This document shows positions 35,361-44,635 of a stretch of 64,000 nucleotides of DNA, one piece after another. The stretch is from NCBI RefSeq assembly GCF_019391655.1, contig NZ_JAHXPQ010000005.1, positions 186,001 to 250,000 on the forward strand, written 5' to 3'. The notes under the pieces are model-generated. The model saw only the letters and a list, made by a program, of their open reading frames with translations. It searched no databases and had not been told where the DNA came from. How positions within the stretch are numbered: the stretch's first letter is position 1; each line of letters begins with the position of its first letter. The position numbers and the translations under genes were made by a program. The DNA comes from Mucilaginibacter rivuli (GTDB lineage: Bacteria; Bacteroidota; Bacteroidia; Sphingobacteriales; Sphingobacteriaceae).

Positions 35361-36215
35361 ATGAAAAATTATATGAAGCTATTGCCGGTACTGTTGATTG
35401 CGGCGATAGCCACCAGTTGTGTAAGCAAAAAAGAATATGCACAGCTACAATCAAACTATGATAAACTACAGGCCGATAATAAAGATGTAATGGCGCGCTA
35501 TGCCAGCACCACACAAGACCTTAATGTTTCTAAAAGCCGTGTTGCCAGTTTAGAAGAGCAAATAGCCGCGGCAAAATCAACCCAGTCTGCCTTGCAGGAT
35601 GCTTTGAATAAATGTTTGGCCGGCAACAACCAGGGTAATGTTAACATTGCTAAACTGGCCGATCAGATCTCGGCATCGGACAGGTACGTTAAACAATTGA
35701 TAGCTGCCAAAAGCAAAAGCGACTCGCTCAATATGGTGCTCACCAACAACCTGACCCGCTCATTAAGTGCCGCCGAAACAAAAGATGTGGATGTGCAGGT
35801 ATTAAAAGGAGTGGTTTATATTTCCTTATCGGATAATATGTTGTACAAATCGGGCAGTTATGAAATATCTGACAAAGCGGGCTCTACTTTAAGCAAGGTG
35901 GCCAAAATTATTACTGACTACTCGGATTATGATGTATTGGTAGAAGGTAACACCGATAATGTGCCTATTAAACAAACAAACATCCGCAACAATTGGGATT
36001 TGAGTACCCTACGTGCATCATCAGTTGTACAAGCCCTGCAAACCACCTATAGCGTAGACCCTAAACGCTTAACAGCAGGTGGCCGTGGCGAATATAACCC
36101 GGTAGCCGATAATAGCACAGATGCCGGTAAAGTTAAAAACAGGCGCACACAAATTATCATCACACCCAAACTGGACCAGTTTATGGGTTTAATTGGTAAG
36201 CCTATTGATAAGTAA
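35361..36215 (+). CDS. OmpA-family peptidoglycan-binding lipoprotein
   Basis: 284 residues. A lipoprotein signal ends in ATSC (C20). A coiled-coil stretch follows (about 22-85), then an OmpA_C domain (about 155-275) with VEGNTDNVPI and NWDLSTLRA. RVKNRRTQI-type arginines complete the peptidoglycan-binding site. It probably tethers outer membrane and cell wall. A convergent terminator follows. Confidence 0.85.
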   Translation: MKNYMKLLPVLLIAAIATSCVSKKEYAQLQSNYDKLQADNKDVMARYASTTQDLNVSKSRVASLEEQIAAAKSTQSALQDALNKCLAGNNQGNVNIAKLADQISASDRYVKQLIAAKSKSDSLNMVLTNNLTRSLSAAETKDVDVQVLKGVVYISLSDNMLYKSGSYEISDKAGSTLSKVAKIITDYSDYDVLVEGNTDNVPIKQTNIRNNWDLSTLRASSVVQALQTTYSVDPKRLTAGGRGEYNPVADNSTDAGKVKNRRTQIIITPKLDQFMGLIGKPIDK

Positions 36216-36233
36216 GATTTTTTTAAACTATAC

Positions 36234-36266
36234 AAATGCCCCTGCAGAAATGTAGGGGCATTTTTT
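36234..36266. terminator. Bidirectional terminator between the OmpA lipoprotein and kinase genes
   Basis: AAATGCCCCTGCA (36234-36246) pairs with TGTAGGGGCATTT around a GAAA tetraloop, with a T6 run on one side and A-rich sequence on the other. It can serve both convergent genes. Confidence 0.9.
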
Positions 36267-36268
36267 AT

Positions 36269-37525
36269 TTACTCTAAACTCACGGGCAGCAAAAAGTAAA
36301 ACCTGCTGCCTTCTTCTATCTCGCTCTCAACCCCTATTTTACCCGATTGCGCTTCGATAAAATCTTTGGCTATGGCAAGCCCCAAGCCCGTACCTGCCTG
36401 CCCTGCTGTTGCGCCGGGTACTTTAAAATACCTATCGAAAATACGGCTGAGGTATTGTGGTTCAATACCATGACCATGATCGCGCACAGAAAACTCGATG
36501 GTGTCTTTTCGCTCGGTTACCGTCAGTTCTACCGCGCTTATTTCGGGGCTGTACTTTATAGCGTTGGATAGCAGGTTGATGAGTACCCAGGTAGTTTTAT
36601 CCAGATCGGCACGTACGTTGGGGATATCGTTATCACAACTCACGTTAATGTTTACACGGCGTTGGTCGGCAATAAATTTTACCGCTTTAACGGCATAGTC
36701 GATAATATCTTTGGGGTGGGCAATACCAAAATTAATTTTGATGTTACCCGTTTCAATTTGCGCCATATCCAGCAATTCGCCGGTTATTTGCAGCAGGCGG
36801 CGGGTATCATCGCCAATGTTACCTATTAATTGGCGCTGTTCGGTATTTACAGCTCCTATACGTTCATCTTCCAGCAGTTTTAAGCTCATTTTTATGGATG
36901 CGATAGGCGTTTTCAACTCATGCGAAATAGTAGCTATAAAGTTGGTCTTCGCTTCGTTGCGGGTGCTTTTCTCTTCAACATCTTCGGCCAACCTGGTTAT
37001 GGGCGTAGCAATATAATCGGGAAAGTTAACCATAAACGTAAATCCTATCATAAAACAGCCTGCACCTATCAGCGCGATGATGATGAGGGCATGATTGGCC
37101 GTATCATCAGCAGTTTTACCTTTTCGCTCAATGGCATTACGGTTCAACTTCATAATAGCGTAAATATTGGCCCGCATTTTTTGCGCCACTACCGAAACTA
37201 CCGCCGGGTTATCTGCCGCTTTGTATTGATCGAACAAAGCTTGCAGCGAGTCGGTCAATTGCCTTTCGCCCCGTTCTGTCAGGTTACCTTGTTGTGCCGT
37301 CAAATCTTGTTGTATGGATTGGATGATAAGCTGTTTATCCAAACCTGTGCTATCTAAAACACCTGCCATATCTTCAACATAACTTAACGAGCGGTAATTA
37401 TCTTTCAAAATAGCTTTAGAGTCATCAGCTAATTTTTGCAGGTAATAAGCCCCCGTGCCCGAACATAGCAGCGCCAGCAAAAACAGGAAGATGATACCGG
37501 CACGGAGTTTATTTTTAATGCTCAT
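36269..37525 (-). CDS. KinB-like transmembrane sensor histidine kinase
   Basis: 418 residues. Membrane helix 1 is at about 8-29 and helix 2 at about 146-167, bracketing a helical periplasmic sensor of about 115 residues. The H-box is ISHELKTP with phospho-acceptor H202. The N-box NLLSNAIKYSP and G-boxes VRDHGHGIEP and GTGLGLAIAKDF form the ATPase. It starts 27 bp after kup and is probably transcribed with it. With the NtrC-type regulator upstream of kup it likely forms a two-component pair that senses potassium or osmotic state (inference from position). Confidence 0.87.
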   Translation of the reverse strand: MSIKNKLRAGIIFLFLLALLCSGTGAYYLQKLADDSKAILKDNYRSLSYVEDMAGVLDSTGLDKQLIIQSIQQDLTAQQGNLTERGERQLTDSLQALFDQYKAADNPAVVSVVAQKMRANIYAIMKLNRNAIERKGKTADDTANHALIIIALIGAGCFMIGFTFMVNFPDYIATPITRLAEDVEEKSTRNEAKTNFIATISHELKTPIASIKMSLKLLEDERIGAVNTEQRQLIGNIGDDTRRLLQITGELLDMAQIETGNIKINFGIAHPKDIIDYAVKAVKFIADQRRVNINVSCDNDIPNVRADLDKTTWVLINLLSNAIKYSPEISAVELTVTERKDTIEFSVRDHGHGIEPQYLSRIFDRYFKVPGATAGQAGTGLGLAIAKDFIEAQSGKIGVESEIEEGSRFYFLLPVSLE

Positions 37526-37552
37526 GGTTGCAATTATACTGCAAGGTCGTTA

Positions 37553-39538
37553 TTAATGTGCAAATTCTGCAAGGTTTGGCTCAACACGCTTTAGCGCGAT
37601 ATTGGTAACCGGTTTAACCACCAGGGGTATTTTTTCGATACGGGTTTCGCTGGTATCCAGGCCAAATGCTTTTGCCTCAGATTGCGCCAGTTTTTTGATG
37701 GCGAAATAGCTGCGTAAAATAAAGCCTTCGGTAACGTTGAACAGGTTATTGTACGACAGGAATTTTTCCATGATGATAAACCTGAAATCGGCCGCTATTT
37801 TGTACTGGCGCAACGATTCGTACCGGCTGCTGATATCAACCTCGTTGCGGGCCACCATATCTTCTACCACTTTGCGGAACAGCACGTTTACTTTGGGTTG
37901 TATCCTGAACCCTAAACGGAACTCAACACGGATGATCTTACTTTCTTCGATGTGCGTAATGTTGTACTCCATAGTAAAAGGCTCGTCGGTACGCTCAATG
38001 TGTACAAACCAATAGGTATCGGCACGCTTGGGGCTGCGGCTCATAATGGAGTACATGATCTTTTGCTCTATCTGCTTTGCATTATTGGCTTTGGTGAGAT
38101 AGATAAGGTGCGTTGCATACTTCGGTATCGATTGATCATTACTTATCGCATTCAGCATAGGTATCTGGTCTTTCAGATCGATAAAGTGTAAAAAGCGGTT
38201 ATTGATCTTACGCGCCCTGAACCAGATGTACATGGTAAATATCAAACCAAACTCGAACACTAAAAAGAATAACCTCTTTAATATTTTAACCGCGTTGGCT
38301 ACAAAGAAACAGCCTTCTACAGTAAGGAAAACTGCTAATATTATGACCACCACCCACAACGGCCAGTGTTTTACATAACGCATAAAGTACGACATCAGGA
38401 TGGTGGTGCTCAGCATGGCTATGGTGATAGAAAAGCCGTAAGCGGCCGTCATGGCGGCCGATGTGCGGAAGTATAGCGAAACCAGGATACAGCCTATACA
38501 CAGTATCCAGTTAATGCTCGGAATGTATATCTGCCCGCGGATGTTGGATGGATATTTAATGGTGATGCGCGGCCAAAAGTTCATGCTCACGGCTTCACTT
38601 ATCAACGTGAACGAACCGCTTATTAATGCCTGACTGGCTATGATGGTGGCCAACGTGGCAATGGCAATGCTCGGTATCAAAAAGAAATGCGGAACGATCT
38701 CGAAGAAGGGGTTAACGCCGGTAAAATTTTTATCAGGTGCCTGCATAAGCACCCATGCGCCCTGGCCAAGATAGTTGAGCATTAATGCCGTTTTAACAAA
38801 CATCCAGCTTACCTGGATATTTTTACGACCGCAATGGCCCAGATCTGAGTATAAAGCCTCGGCACCTGTGGTACATAAAAACACCGCGCCCAACAGCCAA
38901 AAGCCACTCGGGTGGTCAACCAATAACCTGATACCATAGTATGGGTTTAACGCTTTAAATATTTGCGGGTATTGTACTATCTGCGCAAAGCCAAGCACAC
39001 CTAACATTACAAACCAAATTAACATTACCGGGCCAAATGCAGAGCCTACCACCTTAGTACCAAACTGTTGTATAAAGAATAAGACCACCATAATACCGAT
39101 CACGATGAGCAACACCAGGTTATTGCCCGGAATGATAGCGTGCGAAAACGCAGGGACCAGGTTTAAACCTTCGATAGCTGATGTTACCGATATGGGCGGA
39201 GTGATAATACCATCGGCCAGCAAGGTACCTGCACCAACAATAGCTGGGATAGCCAGCCATTTGCCATAGCGCCTTACTAATGCGTAGAGTGAAAAAATAC
39301 CGCCCTCGCCTTTATTATCCGCCTGCAGCGTAATGAAAATATATTTGAAGGTAGTTTGCAGGGTGAGTGTCCAGAATATGCAGGAGATGGAACCTAATAC
39401 CAGCGCGGTATCTACCTTGCCCCCTTCCACCAGCAGGGTTTGAAAAACATATAAAGGGGATGTACCGATATCGCCAAAGATGATACCGAGTGTAACCAGC
39501 ATACCGGCAAAAGATAGTTTTTTAAGATGTGAGTTCAT
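37553..39538 (-). CDS. kup: KUP/HAK-family potassium uptake transporter
   Basis: 661 residues. The N-terminus LGIIFGDIGTSPLYVFQTL (about 17-35) is the family signature. About twelve membrane helices run to about 440. A cytoplasmic C-terminal domain of about 220 residues follows. KUP proteins import K+ with protons. It lies between an NtrC-type regulator and a KinB-like kinase on the same strand. A sigma-54 promoter and palindromic upstream site precede it (separate entries). Confidence 0.94.
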   Translation of the reverse strand: MNSHLKKLSFAGMLVTLGIIFGDIGTSPLYVFQTLLVEGGKVDTALVLGSISCIFWTLTLQTTFKYIFITLQADNKGEGGIFSLYALVRRYGKWLAIPAIVGAGTLLADGIITPPISVTSAIEGLNLVPAFSHAIIPGNNLVLLIVIGIMVVLFFIQQFGTKVVGSAFGPVMLIWFVMLGVLGFAQIVQYPQIFKALNPYYGIRLLVDHPSGFWLLGAVFLCTTGAEALYSDLGHCGRKNIQVSWMFVKTALMLNYLGQGAWVLMQAPDKNFTGVNPFFEIVPHFFLIPSIAIATLATIIASQALISGSFTLISEAVSMNFWPRITIKYPSNIRGQIYIPSINWILCIGCILVSLYFRTSAAMTAAYGFSITIAMLSTTILMSYFMRYVKHWPLWVVVIILAVFLTVEGCFFVANAVKILKRLFFLVFEFGLIFTMYIWFRARKINNRFLHFIDLKDQIPMLNAISNDQSIPKYATHLIYLTKANNAKQIEQKIMYSIMSRSPKRADTYWFVHIERTDEPFTMEYNITHIEESKIIRVEFRLGFRIQPKVNVLFRKVVEDMVARNEVDISSRYESLRQYKIAADFRFIIMEKFLSYNNLFNVTEGFILRSYFAIKKLAQSEAKAFGLDTSETRIEKIPLVVKPVTNIALKRVEPNLAEFAH

Positions 39539-39572
39539 TTAAATGTGCTAATTGCTTTTTGCAAAAGCCCAT

Positions 39573-39588
39573 GGCAAGCACAATGCCA
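39573..39588 (-). promoter_or_regulatory. Sigma-54 (-24/-12) promoter for kup
   Basis: On the minus strand the sequence TGGCATTGTGCTTGCC matches TGGCAC-N5-TTGCW. The invariant GG and GC are exactly at the required spacing, with one mismatch in each hexamer/pentamer. It places transcription start near 39562, about 24 nt before the kup ATG. A sigma-54 activator gene lies directly upstream. Confidence 0.8.
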
Positions 39589-39605
39589 TTATGATAAATA
39601 CCCCT

Positions 39606-39687
39606 CCATTTTGGCAAAAAAAGATTTTTTGAGCTTTTTAATAATTTTCAATACCATGCCATTTTGGTAGGGTGGTTTTCAAAATGG
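39606..39687. promoter_or_regulatory. Putative NtrC-type enhancer sites upstream of kup
   Basis: CCATTTTG (39659-39666) and CAAAATGG (39680-39687) form a perfect 8-bp inverted repeat with a 13-bp spacer, about 100-125 bp upstream of the expected start. A further CCATTTTGG at 39606-39614 is a lone half-site 53 bp away. Position and symmetry suit binding of a dimeric sigma-54 activator. Confidence 0.6.
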
Positions 39688-39807
39688 GGTGGTTGCATAA
39701 AAAATATGCTGCAGGCGCAACACTTGCCGAATTGGGTATCGTACCTGGCATGACAAAATAAATTATCGCTTTTTGCTCCTTTGCTTGCCCCAGCAGAGCA
39801 ATATATA

Positions 39808-41145
39808 TTAACTCAAATGGTATTCATCTATTTTACGATAAAGCGTAGTTAACCCGATATTAAGCAGCCTTGCGGTTTCGGTTTTGTTGCCTTTGGTGTA
39901 ATGCAGTATTTTTTGGATGTGGTGTTTTTCTACCGTTGCCAGGTCAAATGCGGATATGGCTTGCGCTTGCCCGATAATAAAATCTATAGGTAGCAAATCG
40001 GGTGTGAGGATCTGGGTATCACACATGATAACAGAGCGCTCAATGATGTTCTTTAACTCCCGCACATTGCCTTTCCATTGGTGGGTTTCAAGGTGCTTTA
40101 TAAAACCGGCGTCCATTTGTGTAATGGCCGGGTTGATCTTATTGGCAAACTCTTTCAGGTAATGCTTTGCCAGGATGGCGATATCATCTTTACGCTCATT
40201 AAGCGATGGAAGGATGATCTGGAATACCGAAAGGCGGTAAAACAGGTCCTCACGAAAATGCCCGCTTTCAATTTCTGTTTCCAGGTTTCGGTTAGTGGCT
40301 GCTATAATGCGCACGTTTACTTTCAGTGTTTTGGTATCACCAACCTTAATAAACTCGCCTTTCTCTATCACACGGAGTATTTTGGCTTGCAGGTCAATGT
40401 TCATTTCGCCTATCTCATCCAAAAACAGGGTACCACCATCGGCTTCTTCAAACAGGCCCTTTTTATCTTTTACGGCTCCGGTAAAGGCGCCTGCCTTGTG
40501 GCCAAACAGTTCGCTCTCTAACAGGTCCTTACCAAAAGCACTGCAGTTTACAGCGACAAAATTTTGTGCTTTGCGCGAACTGTTATAATGAATAGCCTGC
40601 GCGAAAACCTCTTTACCTGTACCGGTTTCGCCTAAAAGCAGTACAGTGGTATCTGTTACCGATACTTTTTTTGACAAATCGATAGCGGCATGTATGGCTT
40701 TGGATTGGCCTATGATCTCATCGAAACCATAACGTTTGGTAATTTTGTTTTGTAGCTGAAAAAGGCGTAACTGCAGTTGTGCTTTGTCCATCGCTTTACT
40801 CAGCATGGGTAGTATCTTATCATTATCATCGCCCTTGGTGATGTAATCGAAGGCCCCGTTTTTAATGGAGAGCACACCATCGGCAATGGTGCCAAAGGCG
40901 GTAAGGTTAATTACCTCTACATAGGGCTTTTTCTCTTTGATAGTCTTTACCAGCTCTACGCCGTTGGCATCGGGTAGTTTCACATCGCTTATCACTACGC
41001 CAATATCCTCGTGCGCCAGTATCTTCAGGCCATCTTTTGCGTTGTATGCCTGGAAAACTTTATAACCTTCCAGGCCGATAATACGGGCCAGCAGGTCGCA
41101 TAGTTTTTTTTCGTCGTCGATGATCAGTACGGTGGATTGTATCAT
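39808..41145 (-). CDS. Sigma-54-dependent response regulator (NtrC family)
   Basis: 445 residues. The receiver domain (1-120) has phospho-acceptor D54 in VISDVKLPD. The AAA+ domain has Walker A GETGTGKE (172-179) and the sigma-54 contact loop GAFTGA (219-224). The C-terminal Fis-type helix-turn-helix covers about 405-445 (KGNKTETARLL). It lies upstream of kup on the same strand, separated by a 269-bp gap holding the sigma-54 promoter and palindrome. It is the likely activator of the kup-kinase transcript. Confidence 0.93.
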   Translation of the reverse strand: MIQSTVLIIDDEKKLCDLLARIIGLEGYKVFQAYNAKDGLKILAHEDIGVVISDVKLPDANGVELVKTIKEKKPYVEVINLTAFGTIADGVLSIKNGAFDYITKGDDNDKILPMLSKAMDKAQLQLRLFQLQNKITKRYGFDEIIGQSKAIHAAIDLSKKVSVTDTTVLLLGETGTGKEVFAQAIHYNSSRKAQNFVAVNCSAFGKDLLESELFGHKAGAFTGAVKDKKGLFEEADGGTLFLDEIGEMNIDLQAKILRVIEKGEFIKVGDTKTLKVNVRIIAATNRNLETEIESGHFREDLFYRLSVFQIILPSLNERKDDIAILAKHYLKEFANKINPAITQMDAGFIKHLETHQWKGNVRELKNIIERSVIMCDTQILTPDLLPIDFIIGQAQAISAFDLATVEKHHIQKILHYTKGNKTETARLLNIGLTTLYRKIDEYHLS

Positions 41146-41251
41146 GTTTAAGCGTTAGATAAATTAAGAAAGAAAATATGAATAATCACAGTGTTATTTT
41201 GATCGGGGTTATTCAAATGTTATTCCAAAAAATTAAACCTAAATTTGAAAT

Positions 41252-41932
41252 ATGGCTACAGCAAAAGAATTAAACGTTATCATCACGGGCAGCACCGGTA
41301 TGGTTGGCGAAGGTGTGTTACTGGAGTGCTTGGAGCACCCACAGGTAAAATCGATATTGGTGATAAACCGCAGGCCAAATGGAAGAACGCATGCTAAACT
41401 AAAGGAGATCATTCACCCCGACCTGTTCGACTTGTCGCCCATTGAAAGCGAATTGAGTGGTTATAATGCCTGTTTCTTTTGCGCGGGGGTATCTTCTATC
41501 GGTATGAACGAGGAAGATTATTATAAAATGACCTACACACTTACTACCAATGTTGCCAAAACACTGGTAAAGTTAAACCCGGGTATGACGTTTGAATATA
41601 TCTCCGGCGCATCAACCGATAGCACCGAAGCCGGGAAACTAATGTGGGCACGCGTAAAAGGTAAAACCGAAAACGACCTGATGAAAATACCCTTCGCGCA
41701 TGTGTACAATATGAGGCCGGGGTATATGCACGCCACGCCCGGACAAAAAAACTTATTAAAGCTGTATAAATACCTGAGCTGGCTTTACCCCGTGTTAAAA
41801 CTGATTTTCCCCAACAGGGTAAGTACCATGAAAGAAATGGGTTTAGGCATGATAAACACCGCCCTATATGGTTATGATAAACAGATTTTGGAGGTGCCTG
41901 ATATTAAAGCTTCGGCCAATCGGGTAAGTTAG
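41252..41932 (+). CDS. NAD(P)-binding Rossmann protein (HTATIP2-like SDR)
   Basis: 226 residues. The nucleotide-binding loop GSTGMVGEG is at about 13-21. NRRPNGRTHAKLKEI and the YISGAST segment fit the atypical short-chain dehydrogenase/HTATIP2-like group. The classical YxxxK catalytic pair is not obvious; EYISGAS and WARVKGKTE stand near the expected place. Role unknown. It overlaps the convergent YitT gene by 4 bp. Confidence 0.75.
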   Translation: MATAKELNVIITGSTGMVGEGVLLECLEHPQVKSILVINRRPNGRTHAKLKEIIHPDLFDLSPIESELSGYNACFFCAGVSSIGMNEEDYYKMTYTLTTNVAKTLVKLNPGMTFEYISGASTDSTEAGKLMWARVKGKTENDLMKIPFAHVYNMRPGYMHATPGQKNLLKLYKYLSWLYPVLKLIFPNRVSTMKEMGLGMINTALYGYDKQILEVPDIKASANRVS

Positions 41933-42789
41933 TGTAAGGCTTTCTTTTTTAACATACCGCCCGTAGTATCATCAATGCTTTGTTGTACGATGAATGCTTT
42001 GGGGTCTATCTGCAGTATCACATTTTTAAGTGAGGGGATCTCCAAACGGGTAGCTACGGTAAATATGATATCGCGTGGTTCGTTAATATGGCCGTCTTTG
42101 CCGTAACCACTTTTGCCCTCGTAAACGGTAACGCCACGGCCCAATGTTTCAATAATGGCGATACGGATCTCTTCGCTTTTAACGGATACGATGGTAATAC
42201 CCGTATACTGCTCAATACCGTTCAGTATAAAATCTATCATCTGTGAGGCAGCCAGATAGGTAAGGATAGAATATAGCGCAGGCTCTACGCCTAAAAGAAA
42301 CAATGCCGCTGTAAATATCAGCACGTTGAGTATCAGGATAAAATCGCTGACCTTTATTACCTGTGTTTTTTTGCTGACCAGCACCGCGGCTATTTCGGTG
42401 CCATCCAACACCGCACCACCGCGCATGGCAAGACCAATACCTACGCCTATAAAAAAGCCGCCAAATACTGCGGTAAGCAGTTTATCATGCGTAACATCGG
42501 GAAACTGGATAAAAGCGATGCATAGGGAAAGCCCGGCAATAGCCAGCGCGCTTTTAATACCGAATTGTGTACCTAACTTTCTGTATCCTAAGATAATAAA
42601 GGGCACATTTATCACGAAGATAAATATGGATGTTGATATGCCTGTAATATCAGCCAGCAGCATGGATATACCGGTTACGCCACCATCAATAAAATGACTG
42701 GACAGCAAAAACCCTTTAATGCCCATCCCGGCAGAGAGGATACCCAATATAACCAGTACCAGATCTTTTATAATATATTTGGCTTTCAT
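41929..42789 (-). CDS. YitT-family membrane protein (DUF2179 C-terminus)
   Basis: 286 residues. Five or six membrane helices (about 10-180) are followed by a soluble DUF2179 domain (about 215-280) with TLGRGVTVYEGKSGYGKDG. The GFLLSSHFIDGGVTGISMLL segment is typical of the family. The transported or sensed compound is unknown. Confidence 0.85.
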   Translation of the reverse strand: MKAKYIIKDLVLVILGILSAGMGIKGFLLSSHFIDGGVTGISMLLADITGISTSIFIFVINVPFIILGYRKLGTQFGIKSALAIAGLSLCIAFIQFPDVTHDKLLTAVFGGFFIGVGIGLAMRGGAVLDGTEIAAVLVSKKTQVIKVSDFILILNVLIFTAALFLLGVEPALYSILTYLAASQMIDFILNGIEQYTGITIVSVKSEEIRIAIIETLGRGVTVYEGKSGYGKDGHINEPRDIIFTVATRLEIPSLKNVILQIDPKAFIVQQSIDDTTGGMLKKKALH

Positions 42790-42853
42790 TGAACCAAATA
42801 TAAGCTAAAGCAGGTATACTTTAGCCAGGTGAATACTTTAGGACATTAAACAA

Positions 42854-43249
42854 ATGAATACAAGACTATTAATGATATCAAGTGCAGTTGTGATGGGATT
42901 GGCCGGACTTGCACTCACTTTTGCACCCGACGAAACGGTAAAAGCACTTTTGATACCGCCAAATATGATCATATCTGTTGTACTGCAATTATTGGGAGCT
43001 TGTTACCTCGGCTTCGCGATGTTGAACTGGATGGCCAAAAGCGCCTTGATAGGCGGGATATTTGCCAAACCTATTTCGATGGGTAACGGCATCCATTTTT
43101 TTGCAGGTGCTATGGCCATCATAAAAGTGTATTCTAAAACAACAATGACGCCTTTACTTTGGTCACTACTGGTAATTTACACGCTTTACGCGGTTTGCTT
43201 TTTGTATGTGGGGTTCACAGCACCGGCAGAGAAAAAAACAGCAATTTAA
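42854..43249 (+). CDS. Small integral membrane protein of unknown function
   Basis: 131 residues with four hydrophobic helices (about 5-22, 38-58, 64-95 and 102-122) and a short charged tail. I recognise no family. It ends just before the REP-like element that separates it from the convergent aspartate kinase gene. Confidence 0.6.
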   Translation: MNTRLLMISSAVVMGLAGLALTFAPDETVKALLIPPNMIISVVLQLLGACYLGFAMLNWMAKSALIGGIFAKPISMGNGIHFFAGAMAIIKVYSKTTMTPLLWSLLVIYTLYAVCFLYVGFTAPAEKKTAI

Positions 43250-43256
43250 ATTTTAC

Positions 43257-43350
43257 ATCATTGCGAGGCACGAAGCAATCCTCGATTGACAGGTTGGCGA
43301 CATGCATAGCGGAGTGCAAGTTTAGGATTGCTTCGTTCCTCGCAATGACG
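43257..43350. repeat. Complete REP-like palindromic element
   Basis: The left arm CATTGCGAGGCACGAAGC plus AATCCT faces the right arm AGGATTGCTTCGTTCCTCGC plus AATGACG. The arms are about 25 bp, nearly perfect inverted repeats around a 40-bp centre. Partial copies lie at 13036 and 17633. It occupies the gap between convergent genes and could act as a transcription barrier. It is probably a non-autonomous element moved by a RAYT-type transposase (inference). Confidence 0.8.
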
Positions 43351-43372
43351 TGCTTTTTAAATCCGAAATCAC

Positions 43373-44629
43373 TTACCTCACCACCATCTGCACCGTGTTC
43401 CTGCTTATTTGCTCCAATAATATAGTTTTATCAATGGTGAGTTGCTTTACAAATTCAGGCTTGTAATGCCTTACGGTGATGAGTGTGAGGCCGGTATTGT
43501 ATTTCACTTTAAAATCGGTTTGCAGTGCCGCGGCCAGTTTTTCAAAGCGTTCGGCATCATAATCAAAACAGAGGGTAAAGCTCATGGCCGAGTTTTGCAT
43601 GGTGTTTACTTTGATGTGGCTTTGCGCGAAAAGTTTAAAAATATCAGCCAGGTGATTTTCAGATATAAAAGAATAGTCTTTAGTTGATACTGACAGCAAT
43701 ACCTGGTTCTGTTTTACAATAATTACCGGTGTATTAAACTCGATATAATCAGTTTCCTTAATGATGGTACCCGGTTCTTCCGGATGCAAGAAAGGTTTTA
43801 CCAATAACGGAATTTTGGCGTTCTGCAGAGGTTTTATTGTTTTGGGATGTATCACGCTTGCACCATAATAGGTCATCTCAATAGCTTCGGCGTAGGATAG
43901 TTCATCGTATTTTACCGTGTCGGCAAATAGTTTCGGATCGGCATTGAGCACGCCGGGTACATCTTTCCAAATGGTAACGCTTTCGGCATGCATGCATGAC
44001 GCGAAGATGGAAGCGGTATAATCAGAACCTTCGCGGCCAAGCGTAGTAGTGAAGTTCTCGGATGTCCCGCCAAGGAAACCGGGGGTAACTACTACACCCT
44101 TTTCTAATAACTTAGGCACATCCTGTTGGATGCTTGCACGGGTTTTGGCCCAATCTACCATACCTTCGCGGTAAGTATTATCGGTATGGATATACCCGCG
44201 TGCATCAAGCCAGGTACTTTTTATATCGTTTTTATTGAGGTAGGCATTCACAATTTTGGTAGAAACCAGTTCACCGATAGATACGATCTGATCATAAATA
44301 AAATCAAAATCGTCCTGCGGCTCATCTTCTATCATCCACTCTATCTCCACGAAAGTGTTGTTCACTTCTTCAAAAACCTTGTCGGATGTATCGAAAAGCT
44401 GGTGGAGGATATCATAGTGGTATTGTTTTATCTCATCAAGCACAGTGTGCATATCATCGCTTTGCTCCACATAGGCACGGGTAAGTTTTTCGAGCGCGTT
44501 GGTGGTTTTGCCCATGGCCGATACCACGATAAGGAGTTGCTGACCGCTGTTGGCCTTTACAATATTAGCTAAGTTGATGATACCGGCAGCATCCTTTACC
44601 GATGCTCCCCCAAATTTGAATACCTGCAT
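43373..44629 (-). CDS. lysC: Aspartate kinase
   Basis: 418 residues. The N-terminus MQVFKFGGASVKDAAGI carries the KFGG(A/T)S signature. The catalytic GREGSDYTASI segment is near 205. A C-terminal ACT-type regulatory region covers about 305-418. It phosphorylates aspartate for lysine, threonine and methionine synthesis. There is no homoserine dehydrogenase fusion. The upstream GNAT gene is 6 bp away. Confidence 0.92.
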   Translation of the reverse strand: MQVFKFGGASVKDAAGIINLANIVKANSGQQLLIVVSAMGKTTNALEKLTRAYVEQSDDMHTVLDEIKQYHYDILHQLFDTSDKVFEEVNNTFVEIEWMIEDEPQDDFDFIYDQIVSIGELVSTKIVNAYLNKNDIKSTWLDARGYIHTDNTYREGMVDWAKTRASIQQDVPKLLEKGVVVTPGFLGGTSENFTTTLGREGSDYTASIFASCMHAESVTIWKDVPGVLNADPKLFADTVKYDELSYAEAIEMTYYGASVIHPKTIKPLQNAKIPLLVKPFLHPEEPGTIIKETDYIEFNTPVIIVKQNQVLLSVSTKDYSFISENHLADIFKLFAQSHIKVNTMQNSAMSFTLCFDYDAERFEKLAAALQTDFKVKYNTGLTLITVRHYKPEFVKQLTIDKTILLEQISRNTVQMVVR

Positions 44630-44635
44630 TAATGT

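Noticed and set aside
39572-39588. Plus-strand reading of the same site as a sigma-54 promoter
   Set aside because: The plus-strand version TGGCAAGCACAATGCC is a weaker match and points to no plus-strand gene; the minus-strand version faces kup.
40078-40521. 147-codon plus-strand open frame
   Set aside because: Fully antisense to the sigma-54 regulator's conserved AAA+ domain; composition follows the shadow of that gene.
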